Source: Stutzerimonas azotifigens DSM 17556
Lineage (GTDB): Bacteria; Pseudomonadota; Gammaproteobacteria; Pseudomonadales; Pseudomonadaceae
Length of the DNA: 35,317 bases
Direction: 5' to 3'
Assembly: GCF_000425625.1 (NCBI RefSeq)
Contig: NZ_AUDU01000070.1
Coordinates: 1 to 35,317 of the forward strand
The notes under the pieces were generated by a model. That model was not told the DNA's origin and did not search any database. It saw nothing but the letters and a program-made list of their open reading frames with translations. Both the position numbers and the translations under genes were made by a program. This document shows, piece by piece, positions 33,822 to 35,317 of the stretch (position 1 is the first letter of the stretch; every line of letters starts with the position of its first letter).

Positions 33822-34649
33822 TTATCCATGCAGGCCAAGCAGGCCGGCTTCGATTCTAGCCAGCCGGTGCTCGGCAGGTTCTTCCATGTTGGCCAGTTGC
33901 GTACGCACGCGTGGACTATCGATAGCGTCGGGAAACTGGAGCGCCAGCTCAACGTAAGTGAGCAGGTGGTGTTCGGAGTTGATGCCGAACCTTTCAGCTT
34001 CTGCCGTGCGCTGATGAATGAAGTCTTTCAGCTCTACATTTGACTGCCCGTGAAAGTCGTCAACGCAAAAGTGCGATACCAGGCGCTGAATGAATAGCTG
34101 TCGTTCTTGTTTCTGCCAATGAGCAAGGTGCTCCGGCCGAATCGAAAACCAGCCTTCGTCGTCGGCAGACCTGGCGGCAGAGACATAGGGTGTACCGAAA
34201 GCCAGCCATTTGTTTTCTTCGGCAGGCAACCAGATCGTACTGATCGGGCCAAGCCAGGCGCGGAGCTCGTCTTGCGTGAGGCTGTCGAAGAAACGCTTGG
34301 TCAAGTACGGGTCATAAAACCGGCAGAAAGCCAATTCTCCTGAGGGCAGCCTGACGCTCAGCAGACTGCGCAAGTGGCCCACAAGATCGTCAATGTTAAC
34401 GGGGCTTTCGAAAAGCAGACCTGCCGACTGCCAATGCTCCCGATTTGCCCACATGCGATGTCGTATGGAGAAGCGGTACAGTACGGGGCTGACTTCCAGC
34501 ATGGACTCATGGCGCGTGCCCCGGTACAAAGGCTCTGCCTTTGGTGCATCATCGTGCTGATAGATGACCCGCAAGGCGGGTAACGCGGCGCCATCAAGCA
34601 ACAGGTAGAGATTGTCGCGCTCGACGTCGATTCCTTCGTCCGCGTGCAT
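33822..34649 (-). CDS. DUF4123 effector-loading adaptor (Tap/TEC)
   Basis: A 275-residue DUF4123 protein. Members (Tap-1/TEC) bind a specific effector and the VgrG C terminus so the toxin is mounted on the spike, then are not secreted. The N-terminal domain begins NLYLLLDGAALPALRVIYQ and includes LRSLLSVRLPSGELAFCRFYDP, the usual core; the C-terminal helical half ends LARIEAGLLGLHG. ATG 34649 shares its A with the vgrG stop (TGATG), suggesting coupling; ATG 34676 is an in-frame alternative. The stop lies next to the start of the LysM effector, its presumed cargo. Confidence 0.88.
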   Translation of the reverse strand: MHADEGIDVERDNLYLLLDGAALPALRVIYQHDDAPKAEPLYRGTRHESMLEVSPVLYRFSIRHRMWANREHWQSAGLLFESPVNIDDLVGHLRSLLSVRLPSGELAFCRFYDPYLTKRFFDSLTQDELRAWLGPISTIWLPAEENKWLAFGTPYVSAARSADDEGWFSIRPEHLAHWQKQERQLFIQRLVSHFCVDDFHGQSNVELKDFIHQRTAEAERFGINSEHHLLTYVELALQFPDAIDSPRVRTQLANMEEPAEHRLARIEAGLLGLHG

Positions 34650-35317
34650 CAAGCCATGCTCGTCTTCTTGCCGCATGGGCAGACCTCCAGTTGGCAGGAA
34701 CCATCGGGTTGCACGCCGCACTGCTTGACCAGCAGCAGCTTGGCCGTCGCAGCATGCTTGAGTTGCGGCGACATATTGATCAGGGCCGGCAAGGTGAGGC
34801 CGCCGGCAGCGTCGCTAGCCGCCAACCATGGAATCGCCGGCGCCAAAATCCCCAATCCTGTCCCCTTACCTGGCGCTCCGCCCGAGTTCATCCTCATGGT
34901 CGCGCCGCTCAGCGTCACGCCACTCGGGTCGAGCTTAAGGAAGCTGCCACCGCCGCTGGCGGTCAGTTCCATGCCGGCGTCGATGACGACTTTGCTGCCG
35001 GCGTAGTAGTGAATCTCGTCGCCCGCCTCGACGAACTGCCCGCTGCCGATCTGCACGTGCTGGCTGTCGCCCACGGTGAGGTGGTCGCTGGCTTTCACTT
35101 CGGTCCTGCGGTCGCCGTGGGTGGTGCGGTGCTCCTCGGCGCGGAATTCGCTGTAGCTGTTCGCTTCCACGGTGTCGTGGCGTTCGTTGCCGACGCGGAT
35201 CTTCTGATCGTGCTCGATGTTTTGGTCCCAGTCGCGCTGGGCGTGGAGGTAGATCTGTTCGGCGCCAGCCCTGTCCTCGATGCGCAGTTCGTTGTAGCCC
35301 TCGCCACCGGGGCTGCT
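34649..35317 (-). CDS. vgrG: VgrG (TssI), C-terminal part, cut by window edge
   Basis: The frame is open to the last base, so the 5' part lies outside. The visible ~222 residues begin at SSPGGEGYNELRIEDRAGAEQIYLHAQRDWDQNIEHDQKIRVG, the standard region after the OB domain, then the needle repeats (VGDSQHVQIGSGQFVEAGDEIHYYAGSKVVIDAG). Unlike the other VgrG, it ends with a short tail (~65 residues after the needle) containing Cys residues (KQCGVQPDGSCQLEVCPCGK) and no toxin-sized extension. It precedes the DUF4123 gene and presumably carries the LysM effector. Confidence 0.93.
   Translation of the reverse strand, partial: SSPGGEGYNELRIEDRAGAEQIYLHAQRDWDQNIEHDQKIRVGNERHDTVEANSYSEFRAEEHRTTHGDRRTEVKASDHLTVGDSQHVQIGSGQFVEAGDEIHYYAGSKVVIDAGMELTASGGGSFLKLDPSGVTLSGATMRMNSGGAPGKGTGLGILAPAIPWLAASDAAGGLTLPALINMSPQLKHAATAKLLLVKQCGVQPDGSCQLEVCPCGKKTSMA
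35138..35317 (-). repeat. vgrG direct repeat, copy 2
   Basis: Matches 20371-20550 in the same orientation, offset 14767 bases, with about six differences by eye. It runs off the window, so the repeat may be longer. The pair brackets the whole T6SS core block. Confidence 0.85.

Noticed and set aside
1..35317. CRISPR array, tRNA, rRNA or prophage integration site
   Set aside because: No regularly spaced repeats, no recognisable tRNA cloverleaf or rRNA sequence, and no integrase or att-like repeats were seen. The T6SS genes resemble phage tails but are clear Tss family members.

Overview
The window reads as high-GC gammaproteobacterial chromosome, almost certainly genus Pseudomonas and probably near the P. 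aeruginosa group. Three things support this: a trpI / trpBA divergent pair, a choline-sulfate block (LysR regulator, betC, choline-binding protein, SulP) beside it as I recall for the P. aeruginosa PA0029-PA0037 region, and a type VI secretion (T6SS) gene order fha-tssJ-tssK-tssL-tssM-stp-stk like P. aeruginosa HSI-II. Nothing was searched; all identities come from reading translations.

Layout: (1) 1-4.7 kb: the 3' end of an IS110-family transposase gene, phosphoglucomutase (pgm), a divergent YbaL/Kef-type cation/proton antiporter and a small DUF2934 protein. (2) 4.7-9.7 kb: choline-O-sulfate block, with betC, a ChoX-like binding protein and a damaged SulP transporter on the minus strand and a divergent LysR regulator. 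(3) 9.8-13.3 kb: small cupin, trpBA with a clear terminator, and divergent trpI. (4) 13.5-16.5 kb: a RoxA-like di-heme cytochrome c and a membrane-anchored catalase-family protein, apparently one operon. (5) 16.7-35.3 kb: T6SS genes, all on the minus strand.

The T6SS region has a core block (small lipoprotein, fha, tssJ, tssK, tssL, tssM, PP2C phosphatase, Ser/Thr kinase) between two vgrG cassettes. Upstream (32-35.3 kb) is vgrG, a DUF4123 adaptor, a LysM and glycine-zipper effector, a small membrane protein (probable immunity) and the wreck of a second immunity gene. Downstream (16.7-22 kb) is a vgrG with an unrecognised C-terminal toxin-like extension, a four-helix membrane protein starting 2 bases after it, a GH19/EF-hand muramidase effector gene broken by two in-frame stops, and its intact XAC2610-like immunity gene. 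No sheath, baseplate, ClpV, TssA or Hcp gene lies in the window, so the apparatus must be completed elsewhere or be incomplete.

The most interesting material is the effector/immunity cassettes: an evolved VgrG with an orphan toxin domain, a GH19 + XAC2610 pair that parallels a Xanthomonas type IV toxin pair but sits in a T6SS island, and evidence of cassette exchange (nearly identical vgrG segments as direct repeats, a decayed paralogous immunity gene, AT-richer toxin ends). Several Pseudomonas-type palindromic repeats are present, one of them embedded in frame in vgrG.
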